A program made the position numbers and the translations under genes. From Streptomyces sp. GESEQ-4 (lineage in GTDB: Bacteria > Actinomycetota > Actinomycetes > Streptomycetales > Streptomycetaceae), in the NCBI RefSeq assembly GCF_017948455.1, contig NZ_JAFFSU010000004.1, forward strand, positions 1 through 64,000: 64,000 nt of DNA, given 5' to 3'. The notes under the pieces are model-generated. The model was not told the origin of the DNA. It saw only the letters and a list, made by a program, of their open reading frames with translations, and did not search any database. This document shows, one piece after another, positions 17,063-24,525 of the stretch. Position 1 is the first letter of the stretch. The number at the start of each line of letters is the position of its first letter.

Positions 17063-19261
17063 GTGACAGCAGCAACGCACTCCCCGCTCTTCCCGCAGGC
17101 ACCGGGCTCGGCCGACGCGGTGCTCGAAGGGCTCGACCCCGAGCAGCGCGAGGTGGCCACCGCCCTGCAGGGCCCGGTCTGTGTGCTGGCGGGCGCCGGC
17201 ACGGGCAAGACACGGGCGATCACCCATCGCATCGCCTATGGGGTGCGCGCCGGAATTCTCCAGCCCTCCAGCGTGCTGGCCGTCACCTTCACCAACCGTG
17301 CCGCCGGGGAGATGCGCGGCCGGCTGCGCCAGCTCGGCGCCGCCGGGGTCCAGGCCCGCACCTTCCACTCGGCCGCCCTGCGCCAGCTGCAGTATTTCTG
17401 GCCGAAGGCGATCGGCGGCTCCATGCCCCGGCTCGTCGATCGCAAGATCCAACTGGTCGCCGATGCGGCCGCCGCCTGCAGCATCCGCCTCGACCGGGGC
17501 GAGCTGCGGGACGTCACCGCCGAGATCGAGTGGTCCAAGGTCACCCAGACCGTCCCCGCCGACTACGCGGCCGCCGCCGCCAAGTCCGGCCGCGAGATCC
17601 CCCGTCACCCGGCCGAGATCGCCCAGCTCTACTCCGCCTACGAGGACGTCAAGCGCAGCCGCTCCGTCATCGACTTCGAGGACGTCCTGCTGCTGACCGT
17701 CGCCGTCCTCCAGGACCGGCACGACATCGCCGAGCAGGTCCGCGCCCAGTACCAGCACTTCGTGGTCGACGAATACCAGGACGTCAGCCCGCTCCAGCAG
17801 CGCCTGCTGGAGCTGTGGCTCGGCGACCGGGAGAACCTGTGCGTGGTCGGCGACGCCAGCCAGACGATCTACTCGTTCACAGGAGCAACCCCGGACCATC
17901 TGCTCGACTTCCGCACCCGCCACCCCGGCGCCACCGTGGTCAAGCTGGTCCGTGACTACCGTTCCACCCCACAGGTCGTCCACCTGGCCAACGGCCTGCT
18001 CGCCCAGGCCCGCGGACGCGCAGCCGACCACCGCCTGGAGCTGATCTCCCAGCGAGCCCCGGGCCCCGAGCCCGGCTACACCCAGTACGACGACGAGCCT
18101 GCCGAGGCGGAAGGCGCCGCCCGTCGTATCCGAGAGCTCATCGACGCCGGTGTCCCGGCGAGCGAGATCGCGATCCTGTTCCGTACGAACTCCCAGTCCG
18201 AGACCTACGAACAGGCCCTCGCCGACGCCGGGGTGCCCTACCAGCTGCGGGGCGCCGAGCGGTTCTTCGACCGGCCCGAGGTCCGCAAGGCGGGCATCGC
18301 CCTGCGGGGCGCGGCCCGTTTCGGCGGCAACGACTCCCTGCTCGACGACGCGGTCGACCTCCCGTCCCAGGTGCGTGCCGTGCTCTCCGGCGAGGGCTGG
18401 ACGCCGCGGCCCCCGGCCGGGTCCGGTGCCGTCAGAGAGCGGTGGGAGTCCCTGGCCGCCCTGGTGAACCTGGCGGTGGACTTCGCCGCGGCCAGCCCCG
18501 GTGCCACCCTCGGCGACCTGGTCGCGGAGCTCGACGAGCGGGCGAACGCCCAGCACGCCCCGACCGTGCAGGGCGTCACGCTCGCCTCCCTGCACTCGGC
18601 CAAGGGCCTGGAGTGGGACGTCGTCTTTCTGGTGGGCGTGGCCGACGGCATGATGCCGATCACCTATGCGAAGACGGAGGAGCAGATCGAGGAGGAACGC
18701 CGGCTCCTCTATGTCGGCGTGACCCGCGCTCGAGAACAGCTCCATGTTTCCTGGGCGTTGTCCCGCTCGCCCGGCGGCCGCGCCAACCGCAAGCCCAGCC
18801 CTTTCCTCGACGGGCTGCGCCCCGGTTCGACCACCACCGCCGGCCGAGCCGCGACGGTCGGCGCCGGTGGCGTCGAGCGTGGCTTCACCACCAGCACCCC
18901 GGCCGTCGCGCCGAGACGCAGACAGCGCAGTCCGGCCCGCTGCCGAGTCTGCGGACGCACTCTCACCGACGCCGGCGAGATGAAGCTGATGCGCTGCGAG
19001 GACTGCCCCTCCGACATGGACGAGGGCCTCTACGAGCGGTTGCGTCACTGGCGTGCGGAACAGGCGCAGCGCAGCGGCCAGCCCGCCTTCTGCGTCTTCA
19101 CCGACAAGACGCTGATGGCCATCGCCGAGGCCATGCCCGACGACGACGGAGAGTTGGCGCGGATCCCGGGCGTGGGAGTGCGCAAGCTCAACCGCTACGG
19201 CGCCGATGTGCTGGCCATCTGCGCAGGCCGGGAGGGGCCGGGAGAGGAAGGCGAGGGCTGA
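17063..19261 (+). CDS. uvrD2: ATP-dependent DNA helicase UvrD2
   Basis: 732 residues. SF1A helicase motifs: Walker A AGAGTGKTR, motif II VDEYQDVS, GDASQTIYSFTGA, motif V/VI LHSAKGLEWDVVF and YVGVTRAREQ. After the motor comes a tetra-Cys zinc module (CRVCGRTL ... MRCEDCP) and then an HRDC domain ending LARIPGVGVRKLNRYG. The tetra-Cys plus HRDC tail is the diagnostic layout of actinobacterial UvrD2, which in mycobacteria is an essential 3'-5' helicase. I chose the GTG at 17063 because it starts the conserved VTAATHSPLFPQ segment just after the intergenic TATA-like bases. The wblC promoter follows directly after its stop. Confidence 0.92.
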   Translation: MTAATHSPLFPQAPGSADAVLEGLDPEQREVATALQGPVCVLAGAGTGKTRAITHRIAYGVRAGILQPSSVLAVTFTNRAAGEMRGRLRQLGAAGVQARTFHSAALRQLQYFWPKAIGGSMPRLVDRKIQLVADAAAACSIRLDRGELRDVTAEIEWSKVTQTVPADYAAAAAKSGREIPRHPAEIAQLYSAYEDVKRSRSVIDFEDVLLLTVAVLQDRHDIAEQVRAQYQHFVVDEYQDVSPLQQRLLELWLGDRENLCVVGDASQTIYSFTGATPDHLLDFRTRHPGATVVKLVRDYRSTPQVVHLANGLLAQARGRAADHRLELISQRAPGPEPGYTQYDDEPAEAEGAARRIRELIDAGVPASEIAILFRTNSQSETYEQALADAGVPYQLRGAERFFDRPEVRKAGIALRGAARFGGNDSLLDDAVDLPSQVRAVLSGEGWTPRPPAGSGAVRERWESLAALVNLAVDFAAASPGATLGDLVAELDERANAQHAPTVQGVTLASLHSAKGLEWDVVFLVGVADGMMPITYAKTEEQIEEERRLLYVGVTRAREQLHVSWALSRSPGGRANRKPSPFLDGLRPGSTTTAGRAATVGAGGVERGFTTSTPAVAPRRRQRSPARCRVCGRTLTDAGEMKLMRCEDCPSDMDEGLYERLRHWRAEQAQRSGQPAFCVFTDKTLMAIAEAMPDDDGELARIPGVGVRKLNRYGADVLAICAGREGPGEEGEG

Positions 19262-19275
19262 AACCAACTCGTCGG

Positions 19276-19314
19276 AAAAATAGTTTGCGCATGCCCCAGC
19301 AATCCCCATAGGTT
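19276..19314 (+). promoter_or_regulatory. WhiB7/WblC-type autoregulated promoter
   Basis: An AAAAAT tract (19276-19281) lies three bases before a -35-like TTGCGC (19285-19290), followed by an 18-base spacer and a -10 TAGGTT (19309-19314). An AT-rich block hugging the -35 element is the known signature of promoters activated by WhiB7 with the principal sigma factor. Transcription would start near 19320 and yield a leader of about 600 bases before wblC. Confidence 0.7.
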
Positions 19315-19426
19315 CTTAGCCACGGGGACGGAGGCCTTCTCGGAGGCCCCGATTCCGTGTTGTACTTGCATTTCCGTCGGACTGGCTCACCCCAGTCCCC
19401 CGAGACGCCGAAAGGAGGCGAGTCCA

Positions 19427-19753
19427 GTGATCAGCATCAACACCAGCTTCATCAGCACCGTGAAAATGACCGATCGCTCGGTCGTCGCCTCTGTGTGCAT
19501 GCTCGGCGCCTCCAACCCGGGCACCGGTCTGTCCGGCATTCGTGCCGCGCGTCCGGCGTCCTCTGTGTCTCCTGCGGGCCTTCCCGTGAGCGAGCGCAAT
19601 GAGCGACCGGTTATGGCACTGGAAGCGGCTGTAGTGGCACAGGCCAAGGCCTATGCCCTTGCGGCGACCGGTGCCGGATTCCGGAAGCAGACGACGCAGC
19701 ACCACCAGATGTGGGCCTTCCGTGGGCCAGAACCCTGGAGTGATCCAGCCTGA
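19427..19753 (+). CDS. wblC upstream ORF (leader peptide), 108 codons
   Basis: A GTG-initiated frame with a near-perfect ribosome-binding site AAAGGAGG nine bases upstream. It encodes 108 residues with no recognisable domain and ends in MWAFRGPEPWSDPA, including two Trp. Its stop lies 21 bases before the stem of an intrinsic terminator. In actinobacteria the wblC/whiB7 leader carries an upstream ORF whose translation governs transcription attenuation. The position, the strong initiation site and the abutting terminator here fit that model. A shorter initiation at the ATG 19709 would give only the last 14 residues but has no obvious ribosome-binding site. Confidence 0.7.
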   Translation: MISINTSFISTVKMTDRSVVASVCMLGASNPGTGLSGIRAARPASSVSPAGLPVSERNERPVMALEAAVVAQAKAYALAATGAGFRKQTTQHHQMWAFRGPEPWSDPA

Positions 19754-19816
19754 TTGATCAGGCCGGCGCCTTCAGGGCCGCGGAACCCCATCCGGGATCC
19801 GCGGCCCTTCTGTTTG
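19748..19816 (+). terminator. Attenuator of wblC: stop-codon hairpin plus intrinsic terminator
   Basis: A 6-bp hairpin, GCCTGA with TCAGGC, covers the stop codon of the upstream ORF (about 19748-19763). Next comes a perfect 10-bp stem (19775-19784 with 19798-19807) and a U-rich tail TTCTGTTTGT. A ribosome stalled at different points in the upstream ORF would change which structures form. The arrangement is inferred from base pairing. Confidence 0.75.
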
Positions 19817-19926
19817 TCCCCGACCAGGGACGGCGGAGCGAAGGGGCCTCGGGACAAGAAAAGAACCCGGTACCAGCCGACCACCGGCCCAACAGGGCCG
19901 GACCGACCAGACGAGGAAGACGAACC

Positions 19927-20295
19927 GTGCAACTCGAAGCGCACGCCCCGTCCGTACCGCCTTCCGACACGATCCCCAAGCCCGGCCTCACGGAGGACTC
20001 CACCTTGACCCCGCTCACCGCGCTCACCGCGCTGGACGACGCCATCGAGAACCTCGGCGTGCCCGTCCCCTGCCGTTCCTACGACCCGGAGGTCTTCTTC
20101 GCCGAGTCGCCGGCGGACGTCGAGTACGCCAAGTCCCTCTGCCGCACCTGCCCGCTGATCGAGGCCTGCCTCGCCGGCGCCAAGGAGCGGCGTGAGCCCT
20201 GGGGCGTCTGGGGTGGCGAGCTGTTCGTCCAGGGTGTCGTCGTCGCCCGGAAGCGGCCGCGTGGCCGCCCGCGCAAGAACCCGGTCACGGCATGA
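19927..20295 (+). CDS. wblC: WhiB-family iron-sulphur regulator WblC (WhiB7)
   Basis: 122 residues. The WhiB core has the four iron-sulphur ligands as C in PCRSY, then CRTCPLIEAC, the turn GVWGG, and a C-terminal AT-hook RGRPRKN, which is unique to the WhiB7/WblC class. It works with the principal sigma factor to switch on intrinsic resistance genes against ribosome-targeting antibiotics, and it autoactivates. The start is GTG with GAGGAAG upstream. The leader of about 600 bases with upstream ORF and terminator, and the position between uvrD2 and the ABC1 kinase, match whiB7 loci in other actinobacteria. Confidence 0.95.
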   Translation: MQLEAHAPSVPPSDTIPKPGLTEDSTLTPLTALTALDDAIENLGVPVPCRSYDPEVFFAESPADVEYAKSLCRTCPLIEACLAGAKERREPWGVWGGELFVQGVVVARKRPRGRPRKNPVTA

Positions 20296-20615
20296 ACACC
20301 GCAGGAACGATCGACCGCCCCCTCACGCACGACCCCAAGAAGCAGGCCCCGATGAAGCCGTCCACCAACGAGCCCGCCGGCTCCGCGATCGAAGACGTCA
20401 CCACCACCGGCGCGATCGACTCGCGTCAGAACAGGACCCGAGAGATGCAACTCATCCCAGAAGCCATGGCTCGTGCGCATATGCACGAGCGCCTGTACGA
20501 GGCCGAGCGGGAACGCCAGGCCCTGCGCCTGGTGGCCGCTCGCCGGATGCAGCGCCGGGCGGAGCGCGCGTCGCTGCGCGCCCGCCGCGCGCTCGCCATG
20601 GCCGTCATGCAGTGA
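20292..20615 (+). CDS. Small Arg-rich protein translationally coupled to wblC, function unknown
   Basis: 107 residues. The ATG overlaps the wblC stop (ATGA), so it is almost certainly co-translated with wblC. The N-terminal half is polar. The C-terminal half is a long, strongly charged helix rich in Arg, Ala and Glu (from about EMQLIPEAMARAHMHERLYE), with likely coiled-coil or nucleic-acid-binding character. I recognise no family. Expression with WblC suggests it belongs to the antibiotic response, but nothing more specific can be read. A strong hairpin follows 50 bases after its stop. Confidence 0.7.
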   Translation: MNTAGTIDRPLTHDPKKQAPMKPSTNEPAGSAIEDVTTTGAIDSRQNRTREMQLIPEAMARAHMHERLYEAERERQALRLVAARRMQRRAERASLRARRALAMAVMQ

Positions 20616-20665
20616 TCGAGAACACCTGAAGCGGTGGCCTCCCGAACAGGGGGGCGAGAGCTTTC

Positions 20666-20705
20666 CCGCGGGGGCCGGTCCGTCCGAACGGACCGGCCCC
20701 CGCGG
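20666..20705. terminator. 18-bp GC-rich hairpin ending the wblC operon
   Basis: Arms 20666-20683 and 20688-20705 pair perfectly around a CCGA loop. It lies after the small coupled gene and before the leaderless zinc-ribbon gene; there is no long U-run. Confidence 0.75.
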
Positions 20706-20751
20706 TGCGTTGTGCCCGCCGATCCGCCGGCCACGGCGATATCGTCGCCGG

Positions 20752-20961
20752 GTGACGAGTCTTCCCGGAGGCAGTGACAACGGCGGTGCGGACGCGGAGC
20801 CGACCTCTCTCGTGTGTGCCCGTTGCGGCACCCGTGCCTCGGTTCCCCGGCCCACCTGGACCTGCTCGGTGGAGAACGGCACTCGCCAGTACTTCTGCGA
20901 CACCTGCTCCCGGGAGAACCTCAGAGCCATCGAGGGGCGGCTGGACTCGGCCTGGTGGTGA
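20752..20961 (+). CDS. Small zinc-ribbon protein, function unknown
   Basis: 69 residues. Two Cys pairs (LVCARCGTRA and YFCDTCSREN) flank a Trp-containing segment (RPTWTCSVENG), giving a treble-clef or zinc-ribbon type fold. The GTG start is six bases after TATCGT, indicating a leaderless transcript, and the upstream hairpin separates it from wblC. It converges on the ABC1 kinase gene with only 22 bases between the two stops. Such proteins are widespread in Streptomyces but I know no assigned function. Confidence 0.75.
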   Translation: MTSLPGGSDNGGADAEPTSLVCARCGTRASVPRPTWTCSVENGTRQYFCDTCSRENLRAIEGRLDSAWW

Positions 20962-20983
20962 GCCCGGCTCACACCGCCGCCGC

Positions 20984-22354
20984 TTACGCCTCCGCCGCCG
21001 AATCCTCCTCGTCCAGGATCTCCTCAGGCATGAACCCCGGTAGCCACTCCTCCAGTTCCTCGCGCAGTCGCACCGTCGCTCCCAGCTGGCACAGCACGCC
21101 GATCGTGCTGAGGGTCACCCGGTGTATCAGCAGATACGCCGGAGGCAGATTGAGCTGCTTGCCCAACTGGTAGGCGGGGGAACGCGGATCGGCGACTCGG
21201 GCCGCCTGGCTGCGCATCCAGCCGCGGGTGAAGGTGAACTCGTCCACACGGGCCGGTTCGATGATCGGCAGGAGGTAGTCGAGGACGGCGTCGGGGTCCA
21301 GGTCTATCGAGTCCTTGACGAAGCCCTCCGTGCACAGCAGTTCATAGACAGCGTCCGCCTCGCCGTCGAGCGTCATACGCAGGGAGTGGCCGATCGGGGT
21401 CGGGAGTCCGCCCGGGAGGCGGTCCACGGTGCCGAAGTCCAGCACGCCCAGGCGCCAGTCGTCCTCGCCGTTGGGACCGCCGGGCAGGAGCCGGAAGTTG
21501 CCCGGGTGCGGGTCGGCGTGCAGGAGGCCGGTGCGGGCCGGGCCGGAGAAGAGGAAGCGGGCCAGGAGCTGGCCGGCCCGGTCGCGCTGGTCCTGGGTGC
21601 CCTCCGAGATGATCTCCGACATGGGGATGCCGTCCATCCACTCGGTGATCAGAACCTGCTCACACTGGTGGACCACCTCGGGCACCACGACGTCCGGGTC
21701 GTCCGTGAACTCCTCGGCGTGGGCCTGCTGGGCCTGCGCTTCCAGGTCGTAGTCCAACTCCTCCGAGACCCGGTCGCGCAGCTCCGCGATGAGGGGCTTG
21801 ATGTCCATCCCCGGGATGAGCGGGCCCAACAGGCGGGCGAAACGGCTCAGTTGGTTCAGATCGGACAGCAGGGCTTCGCCGGCGCCCGGGTACTGCACCT
21901 TGACCGCCACCTCGCGGCCGTCCTGCCACACTCCCCGGTGCACCTGGCCGATCGAGGCTGCCGCGGAGGGCTTGTCCTCGAACTCGAGGAACAGGTCGTG
22001 CCAGTCCTCGCCGAGCCGCTCCGAGAGCACGGCGTGCACGGTACGCGTCGGCATCGGCGGGGCCGCGTCCTGCAACTTGGTCAGCGCCGCCCGGTAGGGC
22101 CCGGCGACCTCCTCGGGCAGCGCGGACTCGAAGACGGACAGAGCCTGCCCGAACTTCATCGCCCCGCCTTTCAGCTCGCCGAGGACCTTGAACAACTGCT
22201 CCGCGGTGCGCTGCTGCAGTTCGCGGCCGACGATCTCCGCGGACTCGCCGACGATCCGCTTGCCCAGTCCCCAGGTGGCCCGCCCGGCGAAGCCGAGCGG
22301 GAGCGCGGCGAGCTTGGCGGTCCGGGTGACCGCCTTCCGGGGAAGATCAGACAT
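20984..22354 (-). CDS. ABC1/UbiB-family atypical kinase (AarF-like)
   Basis: 456 residues. Family marks in order: the KxGQ motif KFGQALS, the Ala-rich loop AAASIGQVHRG replacing the usual Gly-rich loop, Lys in VAVKVQYPG, the ExD motif in SEELDYDLEAQ, the catalytic-loop HADPHPGNF and metal-binding LDFGTVD. These atypical kinases act as ATPases supporting quinone or lipid metabolism at membranes. The mycobacterial counterpart (Rv3197) also sits next to whiB7 and has been linked to quinone-dependent ATPase activity. A GGAGGG ribosome-binding site precedes the ATG. The upstream ThiF-like gene overlaps it by eight bases, so the two are coupled. Confidence 0.88.
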   Translation of the reverse strand: MSDLPRKAVTRTAKLAALPLGFAGRATWGLGKRIVGESAEIVGRELQQRTAEQLFKVLGELKGGAMKFGQALSVFESALPEEVAGPYRAALTKLQDAAPPMPTRTVHAVLSERLGEDWHDLFLEFEDKPSAAASIGQVHRGVWQDGREVAVKVQYPGAGEALLSDLNQLSRFARLLGPLIPGMDIKPLIAELRDRVSEELDYDLEAQAQQAHAEEFTDDPDVVVPEVVHQCEQVLITEWMDGIPMSEIISEGTQDQRDRAGQLLARFLFSGPARTGLLHADPHPGNFRLLPGGPNGEDDWRLGVLDFGTVDRLPGGLPTPIGHSLRMTLDGEADAVYELLCTEGFVKDSIDLDPDAVLDYLLPIIEPARVDEFTFTRGWMRSQAARVADPRSPAYQLGKQLNLPPAYLLIHRVTLSTIGVLCQLGATVRLREELEEWLPGFMPEEILDEEDSAAEA

Positions 22355-23561
22355 GCGCCCTCCAGGTCCCAGCCAGCCGCGCCGCGTGTGTCGTACGGCG
22401 AAACTCCTTCGACGGTTGTTGCTCTGCCATTGTCTCGTGTGAGTTCTCGTCCTCCGAGGAGTGTGCCCCCTCAGCTTTCTCCGCGGCGCCGCAGGGGCAT
22501 GCAGGATGGGCCCAGATCGGCCGCGCATGCCAGTGGAGGCCGGGCAGGGACACCTCCCAGCGGGCGCCGGCGGTCGACGGCAGATGGCCGTCCAGGAAGG
22601 CGAGCGCATGCGTGGCCGCGAGCCCGGCGACCGTGGTTGCCAGCGCCAGATCACAGGGTCCCACCTGCCGCTGTTTCCCCGAGCGCCACTGGGCCACCAG
22701 GCGTGGCCAGGCCGGATCCCGGTCCGTGCGCCCCTCGTGCAGACAGCCCGCACAGCTGGTCTCCCCGGGCAGGACGAGAGGGCCGACCATGCCGGTTCCC
22801 TCCACGACACCGGCATACAGATGAGGCGTGCCGGAGGTGATCAGCGGCTCGGCGGTGGCGGGGACGGGCGCGTGCACACCGACGTCGTCCCGTGGCGCGA
22901 GGACGACCAGGGAGAATCCCGGTTCGCGGTCATCGAGCGGGGACTGCGGGCCGCGGCGCGGCGGGCTGTCCGGTGCCGCCCGGCGTACGGCCCGGCGGGC
23001 CGCTTCGGCTCTGCGGTCGCCGATCGACTCGGCGGGCAGTCCACCCGGTGCGATGTCCCAGGGCTCGACGGTGCCGCCGTCGAGTACGTCCACCTCGCCG
23101 ACGCCGGCGCCCGACAGCAGGGAGGCGAGCACCGCTCCCACCCGGCCCGCGCCCCGCACCTGGACCCGCAGGGAGCGGCGGGCCGCCAACTGCCGCATCG
23201 CGTCGCCCGGTGCGGAGGTGGTCAGGGTCAGGGAGGCCAGATCGGGGCGCAGCCGGTCCAGGACCTCCTTCTTCCCCCGCAGCGCCTCGGCAGCCGGGCC
23301 GCCGCCTGTCGCGTCGTCGACGAGGCCGGACCGCGCCAGCCGCTCCACCAGCTCGTCGACATGTCCGTCCGGCAGATCCATTCGCCGGCCCTCCTCGCGC
23401 AGCAGTGGGAGTCCGCGCGTGCCGTTGAGCAGATCGAGAAAGCTTCCCGTCGCCGTGTCCATCGGACCCAGCGTCATCGCGTGCGCCGGTGTCATCCCGA
23501 ACTGCACGGTGTTGAGGTCGCGCCAGCCGCGCCTGAGCGCGGGCTTCACCATCGGATGCAT
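22347..23561 (-). CDS. ThiF/E1-like NAD(P)-binding-fold protein
   Basis: 404 residues. The central domain has a Rossmann-type nucleotide site (VQVRGAGRVGAVLASLL followed by VDVLDGGTVEPWD) as in ThiF/MoeB/E1 enzymes. A structural zinc site is formed by TSCAGC and PACPC. The first ~130 residues form a winged-helix-like region (LLREEGRRMDLPDGHVDELVERLARSGL), similar to precursor-binding parts of ThiF proteins in peptide-modification systems. No partner ubiquitin-like or precursor peptide gene is apparent nearby. The C-terminus overlaps the ABC1 kinase start. It corresponds by position to Rv3196. Enzymatic activity unproven. Confidence 0.75.
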   Translation of the reverse strand: MHPMVKPALRRGWRDLNTVQFGMTPAHAMTLGPMDTATGSFLDLLNGTRGLPLLREEGRRMDLPDGHVDELVERLARSGLVDDATGGGPAAEALRGKKEVLDRLRPDLASLTLTTSAPGDAMRQLAARRSLRVQVRGAGRVGAVLASLLSGAGVGEVDVLDGGTVEPWDIAPGGLPAESIGDRRAEAARRAVRRAAPDSPPRRGPQSPLDDREPGFSLVVLAPRDDVGVHAPVPATAEPLITSGTPHLYAGVVEGTGMVGPLVLPGETSCAGCLHEGRTDRDPAWPRLVAQWRSGKQRQVGPCDLALATTVAGLAATHALAFLDGHLPSTAGARWEVSLPGLHWHARPIWAHPACPCGAAEKAEGAHSSEDENSHETMAEQQPSKEFRRTTHAARLAGTWRAHV

Positions 23562-23678
23562 GTCAGGCCCCCGTAGCCCCGTGAAAGATCCCCGTACGTC
23601 CCCGTTCGTCGGAGAGGCGTGGTCAGTGCTCCGCCGACGAGTGCCAGCATGCCCGCCCTCGCGGCGGGACACCGAAAG

Positions 23679-23687
23679 TTGTCCACA
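23679..23687 (+). promoter_or_regulatory. DnaA-box match (TTGTCCACA) in a divergent promoter region
   Basis: An exact TTGTCCACA, partly embedded in the inverted repeat TCCAC-AGGCG-GTGGA. It lies in the 229-base gap between the divergent ThiF-like and metallopeptidase genes, where AT content is unusually high. Could be a DnaA site or another regulator's operator. Confidence 0.45.
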
Positions 23688-23790
23688 GGCGGTGGATATT
23701 CTTCGTACAAATCAGACGCCTGGTGAGGGATCGGAATCGAACCGTCCCGGAGTCGGGACTTCCCCCGTGTGCAGCGGGTAACGTCGGGGC

Positions 23791-24387
23791 GTGTCCGCCG
23801 ACCCACTGCACCGCGCCGGAACTCCACAGCGCAGTACGACGAGCCCGCCGCCGAGCGGTCCGGTGGCGAGCGCGATCGAGGTGCGCCGGAGCGCCCGCAG
23901 ACGCAGGACGGTCTCCGCGTACCGCGAGGGCGATCGCACCGTCGTGCTCATTCCCGCCCGGATGTCCGAGGCGGAGGAGCAGCGCTGGGTCAACGTCATG
24001 CTCGACAAGCTCGCCGCCCAGGAGAGCAAGCGGCAGCTGGGCGACGCCGAGCTCGCCGAGCGGGCGGAACGGCTCTCGGACCAGTACTTCGGCGGTCGGG
24101 CCCGGCCCACGTCCGTGCGCTGGGTCACCAACCAGAACACACGCTGGGGCTCGTGCACCCCGGCCGAGGGCAGTATCCGGCTCTCGCACCGGCTGCAGGG
24201 CATGCCCGAGTACGTCGTCGACTACGTCCTGCTCCATGAGCTCGCGCATCTGCTGGTCCCCGGACACGGGCCCCGGTTCTGGCGCCTGCTGGAGGCGTAC
24301 CCGCGGACCGAGCGGGCCCGCGGCTATCTCGAAGGGGTGGTCGCCGCCGACCGGCTGCCGCATCTGCCCGGCGCGCGCACCGAGTGA
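23791..24387 (+). CDS. YgjP/DUF45-type zinc metallopeptidase
   Basis: 198 residues. The zincin motif HELAHLLVPGHGPRFW near the C-terminus gives the HExxH pair plus a downstream His, and RWGSC before it is typical of the YgjP/SprT-like DUF45 family. No signal peptide or membrane segment is present, so it should be cytoplasmic. The N-terminal ~40 residues are Ser/Pro-rich. The GTG start lies six bases after TAACGT, suggesting a leaderless transcript. Substrates of this family are not well established. Confidence 0.85.
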   Translation: MSADPLHRAGTPQRSTTSPPPSGPVASAIEVRRSARRRRTVSAYREGDRTVVLIPARMSEAEEQRWVNVMLDKLAAQESKRQLGDAELAERAERLSDQYFGGRARPTSVRWVTNQNTRWGSCTPAEGSIRLSHRLQGMPEYVVDYVLLHELAHLLVPGHGPRFWRLLEAYPRTERARGYLEGVVAADRLPHLPGARTE

Positions 24388-24525
24388 CCACTCCCGCCGA
24401 CGGCGCCCGAGGCGCCGCCGAAGGGTGATTGTGTACCGGGTCTGTACCGACTTCGTCCGGTGTCCGAGTTTGCAGTTAGCCTGACGCGACGCACTCGTAT
24501 TCGGGATGGGGGACGGTCGTTACGC

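Noticed and set aside
16991..19309. 772-codon open frame on the minus strand
   Set aside because: Antisense shadow of uvrD2, with no recognisable motif and a composition typical of reversed high-GC codons.
23728..23755. SigR-like GGAAT upstream of the DUF45 metallopeptidase
   Set aside because: Eighteen bases later the sequence is GGA, not GTT, and a leaderless TAACGT box already explains the start.
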